Source of the DNA: Algoriphagus sp.
GTDB lineage: Bacteria > Bacteroidota > Bacteroidia > Cytophagales > Cyclobacteriaceae
Direction of reading: 5' to 3'
DNA length: 49,667 nucleotides
Assembly (NCBI GenBank): GCA_017858365.1
Contig: JAFMBQ010000002.1
Location: 1 to 49,667 of the forward strand
Part shown: piece after piece, positions 24,471-34,690 of the stretch
How the letters are laid out: each line of letters starts with the position of its first letter
Numbering within the stretch: the first letter of the stretch is position 1
Program-made: the position numbers and the translations under genes
The notes under the pieces: generated by a model
Database searches by the model: none
What the model saw: only the letters and a program-made list of their open reading frames with translations
Told to the model about the DNA's origin: nothing

Positions 24471-27287
24471 TCACACAAAACTCTCCCTCAAATACTTCCC
24501 TGTAAAGTTTTCCGATTCTTTTGCCAAGTCCTCGGGAGTTCCGGAAAAAGTCAGATGTCCACCTCTATTTCCTCCTTCTGGTCCCAAATCAATCACCCAA
24601 TCGGAAGACTTGATCACCTCGGTATTGTGCTCGATGATAATGACCGAGTGTCCCTGATCAATCAAGGCATTGATGGAATGAAGTAGTTTTTTGATATCAT
24701 GAAAGTGGAGGCCAGTCGTTGGCTCATCGAAGATAAAAAGGATATGATCTCCAGATTTAGTGCCGCCTTTACCCAAGAAAGAGGCAAGCTTAACTCGCTG
24801 AGCTTCCCCACCAGATAGGGTACTTGAACTTTGACCCATGCCTATATAGCCCAAGCCTACTTCCTGAAGCGGTTGGAGTTTGTTGATGATTTGGGTTTTG
24901 CCCTGGAAATACACCAAAGCTTCATCGATGGTCATATGGAGGACTTCGGAAATGTCTTTATCCTTGTACTTTACATCAAGAATCTCATTCTTAAATCTTT
25001 TGCCTTTACAGGATTCGCAGGTCAGGTGAATATCTGCCATAAACTGCATCTCCACCGTTGTGATCCCTTCACCTGAACAGTTTTCGCAGCGACCACCATC
25101 GACATTGAAGGAGAAAAAAGCTGGTTTGTAACCCCGCTGCTTCGATACTGGCTGCTCAGAAAATAGTGCTCGAATGGCGTCGTAGGCCTTGACATAAGTC
25201 ACCGGATTTGATCGGGAGGATTTTCCGATGGGATTTTGATCCACAAATTCCACCTGGGTGATCTGCTTGTAGTCGCCCTCGATTCGATCGTATTTGCCGC
25301 TTTCGTCAATGACAGTTCCCAGCATTTTACCAAGGGCAGGATAAAGGACCTTTTTGATTAAAGTTGATTTTCCGGAACCAGATACTCCGGTCACGGTGGT
25401 TAGGACATTCAGCGGAAATTTAACTGTCAGGTTTTTCAGGTTATTTTCCCGAGCACCTTTGACTATGAGTGCATCTTTCCACTTGCGATTGCCATCTTTT
25501 TTGAAAATCTGCTCTTCGCCCCGAAGGTATTTTGCAGTGTAGGTTTGAGCGGAAGTCATCAATTCTTCGATGGTCCCTTGGAAAAGTAATTCGCCTCCAT
25601 TCACTCCAGCATCTGGACCGATGTCAATAATCTGATCCGCTGCTTTCATGACCTTTTCCTCATGTTCCACCACAATCACGGTATTTCCCATATCGCGAAG
25701 TGATTTCAATACTCCAACTAGTCTGTCAGTGTCTCTTGGATGAAGTCCAATGCTTGGTTCGTCCAAGATATACATCGAACCTACCAATGCAGAACCTAAG
25801 GAAGTTGCGATTTTGATCCGTTGAAATTCCCCACCTGAGAGCGAGGAAGTCAGACGATTCAAAGTCAGATAACCCAAACCCACCTGATCCATAAATTCCA
25901 ATCGGCTGACGATTTCTTTGAGCAGTCGATTGGCAATTTTGGCTTGGTGTGGAGCGAGTTCAATCTTTTCAAAAAATGGTAAAGCCTCATCAATTGGCAT
26001 CAGCACAATATCCTGAATGGATTTTTCCGCAACTTTCACAAAGGAAGCATCCTTTCGCAAACGAGTTCCCCGACAATCTGGGCATGTCGTTCGACCTCTG
26101 AATCGGGAGAGCATCACCCTATACTGAATCTTGTAGGTTTTAGTTTCCAGATCTTCAAAAAAAGCATTCAGGCCTTTGAAATATTTATTACCAGTCCAGA
26201 GCAATCCTTGCTCCTTTTCGCTGAGCTCATTATAGGCTCGATGAATCGGAAAGTCAAACTCGATTCCTTTCTTTAGCAGCGGATCTAGCCAAGACCTGGA
26301 TGATTCTCCGCGCCAAGGAGCTAGCGCACCTTCATATACGGAAAGATCTTTATCTGGAATCACTAAATCGGGATCAATCCCGAGCACATTTCCAAAGCCT
26401 TCACAGGTTTTGCAAGCCCCGAAAGGATTGTTGAAAGAAAAGAAATTGACGGTAGGAAGTTCGAAGACCATCCCATCCAATTCAAATCGATCCGAAAAAC
26501 TTTTAACCTCTAGTTCCGGTACAGTGATTTTGACATCACCATGTCCTTCAAAAAGCGCAGTCTGTACAGAATCTGCAATTCTGAATTGATTGTCTTCATC
26601 GTCTTTTTGTACACTCGCTCGATCGATCAGAATCTCATATTTTCCTTTGGGTACTTTCTTTTCTCCTAGCAGGTCCTCGACAAAGTAGACTTCCCCATCG
26701 ATCAGGATTCTGGTATATCCCTTTTGCAAAAGCAATTCCAATTCCTGCTCGATTTTACGCCCGCGCTCTATTTGCAATGGGCAAGAAATCATCACTTTGG
26801 TGCCTTCGTCAAAGTTCTGGATGTAATTAACGATATCGGTGACTGTGTGATGCTTTACGTCTTTGCCGGAAACGGGCGAAATAGTCTTTCCCACTCGGGA
26901 AAAAAGAAGCTTCAGATAATCGTAGATCTCAGTGGTCGTACCGACAGTAGATCTTGGATTTTTGTTATTAACTTTTTGTTGGATCGCTATGGCAGGAGTT
27001 ACACCTTTAATATATTCCACATCCGGTTTCTCCATCCTTCCAAGAAATTGTCGCGCATAGGAGCTGAGACTCTCCACGTACATGCGTTGGCCTTCGGCAA
27101 AAAGTGTATCAAATGCGAGGGAAGACTTGCCCGAACCTGAAAGTCCGGTCACGACTATAAACTTATTTCTGGGAATGGCTACGCTCAGGCTTTTGAGGTT
27201 ATTCACTCGAGCATTTTTAATGATGATGTATTTTCTGGGATCGAGGGAATCGATGTCGATTTTGGAGGATGGGGTACTCAAATTCAT
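24471..27287 (-). CDS. uvrA: UvrABC excinuclease subunit A
   Basis: A 938-residue nucleotide-excision-repair damage sensor and ABC ATPase, from ATG 27285-27287 (MNLSTPSSKIDIDSLDPRKY); a TTG 30 bases upstream would add 10 unlikely residues. Two ATPase heads are visible: Walker A GLSGSGKSSLAF and GVSGSGKSTLIKK, signatures LSGGEFQRIKIATSLG and LSGGEAQRVKLASFLG, Walker B YILDEPSIGLH and FIFDEPTTGLH. Zinc modules: CKTCEGFG with CPDCRGTRL, and CENCSGEG with CESCKGKRF. It forms the UvrA2-UvrB damage scanner. The gene is monocistronic here and contains no TTATCCACA motif. Confidence 0.98.
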   Translation of the reverse strand: MNLSTPSSKIDIDSLDPRKYIIIKNARVNNLKSLSVAIPRNKFIVVTGLSGSGKSSLAFDTLFAEGQRMYVESLSSYARQFLGRMEKPDVEYIKGVTPAIAIQQKVNNKNPRSTVGTTTEIYDYLKLLFSRVGKTISPVSGKDVKHHTVTDIVNYIQNFDEGTKVMISCPLQIERGRKIEQELELLLQKGYTRILIDGEVYFVEDLLGEKKVPKGKYEILIDRASVQKDDEDNQFRIADSVQTALFEGHGDVKITVPELEVKSFSDRFELDGMVFELPTVNFFSFNNPFGACKTCEGFGNVLGIDPDLVIPDKDLSVYEGALAPWRGESSRSWLDPLLKKGIEFDFPIHRAYNELSEKEQGLLWTGNKYFKGLNAFFEDLETKTYKIQYRVMLSRFRGRTTCPDCRGTRLRKDASFVKVAEKSIQDIVLMPIDEALPFFEKIELAPHQAKIANRLLKEIVSRLEFMDQVGLGYLTLNRLTSSLSGGEFQRIKIATSLGSALVGSMYILDEPSIGLHPRDTDRLVGVLKSLRDMGNTVIVVEHEEKVMKAADQIIDIGPDAGVNGGELLFQGTIEELMTSAQTYTAKYLRGEEQIFKKDGNRKWKDALIVKGARENNLKNLTVKFPLNVLTTVTGVSGSGKSTLIKKVLYPALGKMLGTVIDESGKYDRIEGDYKQITQVEFVDQNPIGKSSRSNPVTYVKAYDAIRALFSEQPVSKQRGYKPAFFSFNVDGGRCENCSGEGITTVEMQFMADIHLTCESCKGKRFKNEILDVKYKDKDISEVLHMTIDEALVYFQGKTQIINKLQPLQEVGLGYIGMGQSSSTLSGGEAQRVKLASFLGKGGTKSGDHILFIFDEPTTGLHFHDIKKLLHSINALIDQGHSVIIIEHNTEVIKSSDWVIDLGPEGGNRGGHLTFSGTPEDLAKESENFTGKYLRESFV

Positions 27288-27529
27288 AGCTGGCAATTTA
27301 CAAAATGAACAGGGCAAAAGGGAGAAAAGTTATCTTTCAAATTGTTGAATTAAATTTCAAAGCCCTGAAAGCGGAAAAAAATTGCTGAAACAGTTTTTTT
27401 AAGAGAAAAAAAGAAGTGCTCAATCCTTTCCCAATGGTTTTGTGATTTAGAATGATTAAATTTTCAGTTTCCAAAGATATTAGGGAGAAAAAATTAAATG
27501 ATACAATTTCCAACAAAAGGATTTTTTGA

Positions 27530-30500
27530 ATGTCAGGAATAAAGTATGCGATTTTCGATAAATTAATTGAGAATTCTAGGTATATAGTTTACAACGCAAA
27601 TCAGATTGAGGATGATAAGCCTGTCACGATTCAGGCGTTTCGCTCTCAGTATCCGACTTTCCGAGATCTGAACCAACTCAAACAGGAGTACTCGATCCTA
27701 AGTAAACTTTCTCATCCGAGCATTATCCATCCTATAGGGTTGGAGAATATTGAGAATCTGCCTGTTTTGGTCAATGAAAAAGTGACAGGGATGACGTTGA
27801 AGGAATACTTATTCAATGGATTAATTCCGATTCCAGAATTTTTGACGATGGCAATCGAGATCGCCAAAGCGATTCAATACCTGCATTCCAAGCAGATTAT
27901 TCATAAAAACATCAACCCCTCCAGCATTTTTATCAACCCGGATACCAAGAAGGTGACCATCTGGGGGTTTGACTTTGCAATAGAGCGGGGACGAGATTTG
28001 AACTACTCTAATGTCACTGAAGCGATTGAGGTGGGTCTGACCTATATCTCTCCTGAGCAAACTGGACGGATGAATAGACCCATTGATCATCGCTCTGACC
28101 TTTATTCGCTGGGATCTGTTTTTTATGAAATCTTTACGGGCCGGCCACCATTTATTGTAGCAGATCCTGTAGAGTTGATACATGCCCATTTGGCCATCAA
28201 ACCAGAAAATCCAGGCAATTACCGAGAGACGGAGTTTCCGGTTTTGGGAGAGATTATTTTGAAGCTTTTGCAAAAGAATGCTGAAGATCGCTACCAGAGT
28301 GCGATAGGGTTGATTTATGATTTGGAACTGTGCATCAATCAGTTTGAAAAGGACAGTCACCTAAAGGAAATTCAATTAGGACAAAAAGATCATTCGGATC
28401 AGTTTCAAATCTCCGCAAAGCTTTATGGTCGGGAAAATGAACTTGCAAGAATGCATGAGGCATTTTTAAGTAGTAAGACAGGTGTGCCCGAGCTACTACT
28501 TGTGACAGGCTATTCAGGAGTTGGTAAATCGAGTCTAGTCCGAGAATTTGAAAAGCATGTTGAACTTGAGGGAGGGCTATTTATTTCCGGAAAATTTGAG
28601 CAATACAAAAAGAATCCTCCTTTGAGCTCGGTGCTTCTGGCACTTTCCGATCTCATCAATCAAGTTTTGATCAAGAGTGAGGAGCAGCAGGAATATTGGA
28701 AAAATATCGCATTGAAAGCGCTGGGCAATTCAGGTCAGATTCTGATTGAAATGATTCCTGAACTCGAGCAGTTGATAGGACCGCAACCGGAATTGGCGCA
28801 ATTACCAGCTGCAGAAGCGGGCAATCGATTTGATCAGGTATTCAATAGTTTCATTCGTGCATTTGGCCGAAAGGATCACCCACTTTGCATTTTTCTGGAT
28901 GATTTACAATGGCTTGATTCTACTTCTAGAAGATGGCTTGAAAATACCCTGGATGATCCCAGCCTCAAGAATATACTAATCGTCGGAGCCTATCGGGAAA
29001 ATGAAGTGAGTGCCTCGCACCCATTAATCATGATGCTGGACCGATTGAAGGCAGTCAATCTGAATACAAAATTGATTTCCCTCAAACCATTGACGCAGGA
29101 TTCTGTCGAGCAGTGGGTGGCAGATTCGCTGATGATACCCAGGGAAAAAAGTAAAGATCTGGCTCAGATTGTATTCAGGAAGACTCTCGGTAATCCATTT
29201 TTCATTAGGCAATGCCTAATCACACTATTTGAAAGTGGCTCCATCTACCTCTCGTCCAATACTCAGGAATGGACCTATAGCTTAGAAAAGGCCTATCGAC
29301 TGAAAATCAGTGATAATGTGGTAGAGCTGATGACAGAACTCTTTTTTAGATTGCCTGATCAAGTACAAACTAATCTCAAATACGCTTCCTGTATCGGAAA
29401 TACTTTTTCCTTGAAGACGCTTGCAGAGCTGGTGAAGACAGATGAAGAGACACTGGATATGCAACTGAAGCTTGCCGAAAAGCTCTGTATCATCGAAAAC
29501 CTGAGCACAAAAGAACGGGAAGGTGAGAATAATTACACTTTTCAGCATGACAAAATTCAGCAAGCTGCACTAGGAATGCTTCAAGAGGGAGAGAAGAGGC
29601 TGGTCAGAATGAATATTGCCAAAAGTATCCTTGCAAAAAATCAAAATATCGAATATTCCGATCTAGTCTATGCCGTGGTAGACCACCTTAACTTTGCGAT
29701 TACGTTGATTCAGGACCGAGATTTACTTTTGGCATTAGTCAAATACAATCTCAATGCGAGTATCAGATCGAAGAATTCCAATGCTTACGATTCCTCTTTG
29801 AGTTACGTGACCTTTGCAATGAATCTGGTGGAGGAGAAAAAATTGGAAACAGAGCCAGCGCTACTTTGCGATTTGAATCTGCAGCGTGCGGAGGCCGAAT
29901 ACTTAGTAGGGAACAATGAGTCTGTAGACCAATATTTTGATTTGGCTATCATGTATTCTCAAGATGTACTAGAGAAGGCAAGAGTAGCGATCAGAAGAAT
30001 TCAATTCTATAATAATGTTAGACGATTTAAGGACGCATATCAGGTATGTATTCAAATCGGCAAAGAGCTTGGAGTAAGTGTTCCGCCTAAATTTTCGCCC
30101 TTGGTGCTGTTTCTTGAATATGTAAAATATAAATCCAGAACTCGTAATAAATCAATCGAGCAACTTATCGACTTGCCAGAAATGGAGGACGAAAAGCTCA
30201 AAATGGCAATCATGGTCATGGCAGCGGCTGGCCAGTCTGCCTTTCAGATCAAGCCTGAGCTTTGTGTAGAAATCTGTGCGATTATGGTTAATTTATCGCT
30301 CAAACACGGTAATTCGGATACTGGATTTATAGGCTTCTTGGGATTTGGACCCGTTTTTCACAGCGGAATTCTTCACCAGACTAAGACTGGATATAAACTT
30401 GGTCAGCTGACTTTGGCACTCCAAGAAAAATATAAAAACAGAAGTGCTGCACCGGAGATTCATTTCGTAACAGGGTATTTCGCGATTCCATGGGAAAAGC

Positions 30501-32539
30501 CAGCGATTGAAATGGAAAAGCAATGGCAACTAGCCTATGAAATCGGCTTGGAGGTAGGAGATCACTTCCACGCAAGCTGTGCCTGCAGCGGAACTATCCA
30601 AAGTCTTTTCATGCGTGGCGTCCGTTTTGATCAGATTGATTTGACCTTGAACTCGTTTTTGGATTTTCTTTACCGGGTCCGAAATGAGGATGCTATTTTA
30701 ACCCTCCTAGGAGTCCGACAAGTAATAAAAAACCTAAAAGGCAAAACGAATTCTTCGATTGATTTTTCAGATGAGATTTTTGAAGAAAAAGGGTATATCT
30801 CTAAGCTGGAAAAATTCAACTCCCGTCACTTTGCCCATTTTTATTTTATTAATAAAATGTCCGCATTGTATCTCTGGGGAGAAAATGACGCTGCATTTGA
30901 GACCTTAAAAATCTCAGAAAAATACCTTAATGACTCTCCCGGAATGCTTCATACCGCAGAGCATTTCTTTTGGGAAGGAATGATCCTGGCTACGAAAATC
31001 AAGACAGCCGGACAATTAGAAGGTTTACAGATGACCAGAAAGCTTAAGAAAATCATCAAAAAATTCAAAAACTATAGCGCTCGATATGCCTCTAATTTTG
31101 AACATAAATATCAAGTCTTAAAAGCCGAATTAGAATGGCTACGAAATCGACTGGATTTAGCTCAAGCTCATTATTACTTAGCGATTGAGGCAGCTAATCA
31201 ATATGATTACCTTCAAATTCAAGCTTTGGCCAATCTGCGTCTTTTCAAATTGAATCTGCAGCTGGGGATGAAGCGTATCGCACTGATTCATTTGAATGAT
31301 GCTGAGTACCTCTATGATTATTTAGGAGCAAGTGGAATTGCGCAGCAGCTTTCAGGAAAACGTACCGAATATAAATTTTCAGAGAAAGATATTCGGCTTA
31401 GAATGAAAAATGGCAGTGCCCCGACTCAGGTAAATTCATTTTCAGAGCAGGATTTAGATTTAGCTTCAGTGATAAAGTCATCCGAAGCAATCAGTAAGGA
31501 GATTCGTTTAAAAGACCTCTTGGATGTCATGATGCGGATTATTATCGAAAATGCAGGTGCGCAACGCATGGTCTTCTTGGTTAAAAGCGAAAAGGGATTT
31601 TTGGTACAATCCGAAGCTTGCACAGAAAATAAAGAACCTTTACTATTCAAAGATCTCCTCTTGAGAGATTATGATGGATTGGCCAAAAACGTGGTCCAAG
31701 AAGTCATCGATACTAAGGAAAGTGTCATTCTGGATAATGCTTCTTCAGATAACAAGTTCCGCTTGGATACCTATATTCAAAAAAATAAGCCTAAATCTAT
31801 CCTCTGCGTTCCGCTGCTAAAGCAGACTGAATGTGTGGGAATCATGTACTTGGAAAATAATCTAACTGAAGGAGTATTCATCAAAGAGCGGCTTGACCTG
31901 ATCAATATTCTCTCAGGCCAAATGGCGATTTCTCTCGAAAATGCACTTCTATATGAAAATATGGAAGAAAAAATCCAATTGCGAACCAAGCAGCTCAATC
32001 AGGAAATGAAGAAGTCTGAGGAGCTACTTCTAAATATCCTTCCTCCGGATGTCGCTCAGGAACTCAAAAACCAAGGGAGCTCCAAAGCCAAAAGCTTTGA
32101 TCAAGTCACCGTGATGTTTACTGACATTGTGAATTTTTCGAAAATCTGCGAGGATTTATCAGCAGATGAACTTGTCTCTATGCTGAATCAATATTATTCT
32201 GAGTTTGACAGAATTATAGAAAAGTACGGTGTGGAGAAAATCAAAACAGTAGGAGACAGCTACATGTGTGCTGGGGGGATTAATAAAAAGGTGACTTTCG
32301 ATCCAAAAAATATGATCAAAGCAGCATTTGAGGTGAATAAATATATACTCTCTCAAAAAGAAGAAAATCTTAAACATGGAAAGCCTCCTTTCGATATGCG
32401 GATCGGGATTCATACGGGGCCAGTTATTGCAGGCATAGTAGGCCTTAAAAAGTTTGCCTATAACATCTGGGGAGATACTGTAAATATTGCTTCCCGAATG
32501 GAAAGCTCTAGTGAGCCGGGGAAAATCAATATCAGCTGA
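27530..32539 (+). CDS. Giant pseudokinase-AAA ATPase-GAF-class III nucleotide cyclase, C-terminus cut by in-frame TGA
   Basis: 1669 residues. About 10-270: Ser/Thr-kinase fold in which the catalytic residues are lost (VAIK lysine is Gln35, HRD aspartate is Asn127 in IIHKNINPSSI, DFG is Gly146-Phe-Asp in IWGFDFA), so a pseudokinase. About 300-620: PknK/STAND-like AAA ATPase with P-loop GYSGVGKSS (Lys333) and IFLDDLQWLD. About 640-1310: helical repeats. About 1330-1470: GAF domain. Then a signalling coiled coil ending LLLNILPPDVAQEL and a class III cyclase with metal-binding Asp1532 (MFTDIVNFS) and Asp1576 (KTVGDSYMC) and WGDTVNIASRME. TGA at 32537-32539 stops it, but the same frame continues for 34 codons of normal cyclase C-terminus (KTKSLIEDQFNC ... 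MYFVYEK) to TAG at 32642-32644. Confidence 0.9.
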   Translation: MSGIKYAIFDKLIENSRYIVYNANQIEDDKPVTIQAFRSQYPTFRDLNQLKQEYSILSKLSHPSIIHPIGLENIENLPVLVNEKVTGMTLKEYLFNGLIPIPEFLTMAIEIAKAIQYLHSKQIIHKNINPSSIFINPDTKKVTIWGFDFAIERGRDLNYSNVTEAIEVGLTYISPEQTGRMNRPIDHRSDLYSLGSVFYEIFTGRPPFIVADPVELIHAHLAIKPENPGNYRETEFPVLGEIILKLLQKNAEDRYQSAIGLIYDLELCINQFEKDSHLKEIQLGQKDHSDQFQISAKLYGRENELARMHEAFLSSKTGVPELLLVTGYSGVGKSSLVREFEKHVELEGGLFISGKFEQYKKNPPLSSVLLALSDLINQVLIKSEEQQEYWKNIALKALGNSGQILIEMIPELEQLIGPQPELAQLPAAEAGNRFDQVFNSFIRAFGRKDHPLCIFLDDLQWLDSTSRRWLENTLDDPSLKNILIVGAYRENEVSASHPLIMMLDRLKAVNLNTKLISLKPLTQDSVEQWVADSLMIPREKSKDLAQIVFRKTLGNPFFIRQCLITLFESGSIYLSSNTQEWTYSLEKAYRLKISDNVVELMTELFFRLPDQVQTNLKYASCIGNTFSLKTLAELVKTDEETLDMQLKLAEKLCIIENLSTKEREGENNYTFQHDKIQQAALGMLQEGEKRLVRMNIAKSILAKNQNIEYSDLVYAVVDHLNFAITLIQDRDLLLALVKYNLNASIRSKNSNAYDSSLSYVTFAMNLVEEKKLETEPALLCDLNLQRAEAEYLVGNNESVDQYFDLAIMYSQDVLEKARVAIRRIQFYNNVRRFKDAYQVCIQIGKELGVSVPPKFSPLVLFLEYVKYKSRTRNKSIEQLIDLPEMEDEKLKMAIMVMAAAGQSAFQIKPELCVEICAIMVNLSLKHGNSDTGFIGFLGFGPVFHSGILHQTKTGYKLGQLTLALQEKYKNRSAAPEIHFVTGYFAIPWEKPAIEMEKQWQLAYEIGLEVGDHFHASCACSGTIQSLFMRGVRFDQIDLTLNSFLDFLYRVRNEDAILTLLGVRQVIKNLKGKTNSSIDFSDEIFEEKGYISKLEKFNSRHFAHFYFINKMSALYLWGENDAAFETLKISEKYLNDSPGMLHTAEHFFWEGMILATKIKTAGQLEGLQMTRKLKKIIKKFKNYSARYASNFEHKYQVLKAELEWLRNRLDLAQAHYYLAIEAANQYDYLQIQALANLRLFKLNLQLGMKRIALIHLNDAEYLYDYLGASGIAQQLSGKRTEYKFSEKDIRLRMKNGSAPTQVNSFSEQDLDLASVIKSSEAISKEIRLKDLLDVMMRIIIENAGAQRMVFLVKSEKGFLVQSEACTENKEPLLFKDLLLRDYDGLAKNVVQEVIDTKESVILDNASSDNKFRLDTYIQKNKPKSILCVPLLKQTECVGIMYLENNLTEGVFIKERLDLINILSGQMAISLENALLYENMEEKIQLRTKQLNQEMKKSEELLLNILPPDVAQELKNQGSSKAKSFDQVTVMFTDIVNFSKICEDLSADELVSMLNQYYSEFDRIIEKYGVEKIKTVGDSYMCAGGINKKVTFDPKNMIKAAFEVNKYILSQKEENLKHGKPPFDMRIGIHTGPVIAGIVGLKKFAYNIWGDTVNIASRMESSSEPGKINIS

Positions 32540-32650
32540 AAGACCAAATCGTTGATTGAGGATCAATTCAATTGTATTCCTAGAGGTGAGATGGAGGTCA
32601 AAAATAAAGGATTGGTAGATATGTATTTTGTATATGAAAAATAGTGAATT

Positions 32651-32677
32651 CAAAAGGAGCGGTTAAGCTCCTTTTTG
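32651..32677 (+). terminator. Rho-independent terminator after the cyclase gene
   Basis: CAAAAGGAGC / GCTCCTTTTTG, 10-bp stem with a 6-base loop and a T run. It starts 7 bases past the TAG at 32642-32644, which supports that TAG as the ancestral end of the cyclase gene rather than the TGA 105 bases earlier. Confidence 0.85.
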
Positions 32678-32875
32678 TTTGTATTTATGATCTATCATAT
32701 TTCCAAAAGAAGCAGAGAATAAGAATTTTGATTAAGGTGGGATCAGGTAGAATGCCTCATCACCTTTTAGGTAGGACTATCCAACCGAGAATTTCAAAAA
32801 AGCTTTTCTAGCATTTGATTTTTTCAGGTTTTGAGATTATTTTAATTAGTTTTTTCAATTTTAACAGCTTGACAC

Positions 32876-34690
32876 ATGAGTTATTTATCTTACCCAAGGA
32901 TCAATTTTGGAGGTAGGTTTTTTACGGATCCCTCCACAGTAAATAATGATCCAACCCATTACGAAGTCAATAATACTGTTCCTTCACCTTGGCAAAACCC
33001 CAATGGTCTCCACAGATTTCAGCTTCAGGATTGTAATATAGTTTCCACTATTGGAAAAGATGGGGAGTCTCAAGACCCTATTGTAGGACTTCCATTTATC
33101 ACCACAGATAAACCTTCGGCTGCAAAAATCGCAGATATTGATGTTTACCAGCAAGGTGTACCTACTATCTATGGTATGGAAGTGAGTATTCCCATTTCTG
33201 AAGGTATAAGCCTGACGGGTTTGATTGATCCAGCGGTGCTTAATCAGTTATGGTGGGTCTCTGTTTTGGCGACAAGAAGTTGGGAAGATGCCGATTATCA
33301 AATGGATAGCTTTGGCGGTGATATGAATGCTTCTGGAGTTTATCAATCCGTGATTAGGGTTCCAGCAGCTACTTGGCCAAGTGATGCTGTTTCCCCGGTT
33401 TTAGCAGAGTTGAAAAGTAGAACTTTGGAAGAAAATGGAAATTATTTGCTCTCCATTCGGTTTGTAGTCGATGGTTATAGAAATGTGCCTGAGGATAAAA
33501 AATATCAAACAGGCAGAATTACAGGTTCTTTAGGTCCTGTTTATGCGAATGAGCCGCTATATAGTCCTGGAGTAAGGATGCTATCTGGAAGAACCCAAGA
33601 TAAAAGTGATCCTTGGAATTGGCCTATGTTTAATACTTGTCCATTTACCGTGGATCAGGAAAGAAAACTCCTCATTATTGACTTGGCAAATGGAATCTGT
33701 AGACAAACAGCCGGTGGCCCACCTGTCCAGCTTGGGGATTTAACAGCATGGATCAAACCAGCTAGTGGTGCTCCTATTTTAATTGGTGAGGTGGATTATA
33801 CAGAATTCTTCTTTAATAGCTATTCCCAAATAGCACAGATTCCTATTACAGCTGATCAGATTAATATTCTAGGCTCATCCACCCTGAGTCTAGAAATGTC
33901 TAGGACTGACATAGGCCCAGCCGAGATTTTTAAAGAAGATATCACACAAACAAATATTGAAGTGGAAGTAAGACCTGTTCGACTTACAGGAAAACCAGGA
34001 AACATTGCCACTACCAGAGTTTATGTAAGTAAGTTTTCAAAGCCATTGGTTGGCAAGCAATTGAGTGTTGATATTGTAAGTGTTCAGGGAAATACTCCTG
34101 GAGCTACGGTCCCTCCTACAAATCCGGGAAATACTCCTCAAGCATTTGGAGCAATTGAAGCTTCAGTCTCTGCATCTGATGCGAATGGTTTTGCAACAGT
34201 CACTATAGTCGTTTTAAAGGATCCGGGCTACCGAACTCCCCAATTGGACGGCCAGTTATATTTTCTAAATCTATATGATTCAGAAGGATCAGTGCCTGTA
34301 AGCACCAACCAAAGTGCTATGATTTCTTGCCTAGTTTGGTCGAATTATAAGATCAATGAAAATCCGAGTTGGCCAGAAATTCAAGAGATTTTTGCCGGTT
34401 ACGTAAAGTTGTTTCCTGGAATGACAGAAAAGATCAACCTGATTGATTATAAGTCCTTTGAGGTTTTTGCAAAAAACCCACCTTGGGAGCATATTTATGG
34501 AAAACAAAAACCTGCCCCACTTGGTATCGACTCCGGAGCAATCGGGTTTTTTATGACCAGAGATTTCAATGATACACGGTATATGCCTGTGACTAGAGAT
34601 ATGTCCCCCGAGAAAACCATGACGGTTTTACATTATATAAAAAATCTTCAGAGCGGTTCTGCCACTGCACCAAATCCACAGGAATCATGA
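32876..34690 (+). CDS. VioB N-terminal-domain-like protein with Ig-like C-terminal part
   Basis: 604 residues, no signal peptide. The opening SYLSYPRINFGGRFFTDPST and the VNNDPTH that follows resemble the N-terminus of VioB-type proteins (iminophenylpyruvate dimer synthase of violacein biosynthesis: PRIxFxGxxxxxxxTxNxDP). Further on, LLIIDLANGICRQTAGGP ... LGDLTAWI ... VDYTEFFFNSYSQIAQIPI matches, from memory, the same domain's second half. The ferritin-like catalytic region of VioB is not present. Residues about 360-480 look like an Ig/Big-type beta domain rich in Pro, Gly and Thr, and the last 110 contain KLFPGMTEKINLIDYKSFEV and GFFMTRDFNDTRYMPVTRDM. Function unknown. Coupled by ATGA to the next gene. 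Confidence 0.6.
   Translation: MSYLSYPRINFGGRFFTDPSTVNNDPTHYEVNNTVPSPWQNPNGLHRFQLQDCNIVSTIGKDGESQDPIVGLPFITTDKPSAAKIADIDVYQQGVPTIYGMEVSIPISEGISLTGLIDPAVLNQLWWVSVLATRSWEDADYQMDSFGGDMNASGVYQSVIRVPAATWPSDAVSPVLAELKSRTLEENGNYLLSIRFVVDGYRNVPEDKKYQTGRITGSLGPVYANEPLYSPGVRMLSGRTQDKSDPWNWPMFNTCPFTVDQERKLLIIDLANGICRQTAGGPPVQLGDLTAWIKPASGAPILIGEVDYTEFFFNSYSQIAQIPITADQINILGSSTLSLEMSRTDIGPAEIFKEDITQTNIEVEVRPVRLTGKPGNIATTRVYVSKFSKPLVGKQLSVDIVSVQGNTPGATVPPTNPGNTPQAFGAIEASVSASDANGFATVTIVVLKDPGYRTPQLDGQLYFLNLYDSEGSVPVSTNQSAMISCLVWSNYKINENPSWPEIQEIFAGYVKLFPGMTEKINLIDYKSFEVFAKNPPWEHIYGKQKPAPLGIDSGAIGFFMTRDFNDTRYMPVTRDMSPEKTMTVLHYIKNLQSGSATAPNPQES

Noticed and set aside
32537-32539. TGA as selenocysteine or recoded tryptophan
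   Set aside because: Other breaks use TAA and TAG, normal genes here end in TGA, and no SECIS-like hairpin is evident after the codon.
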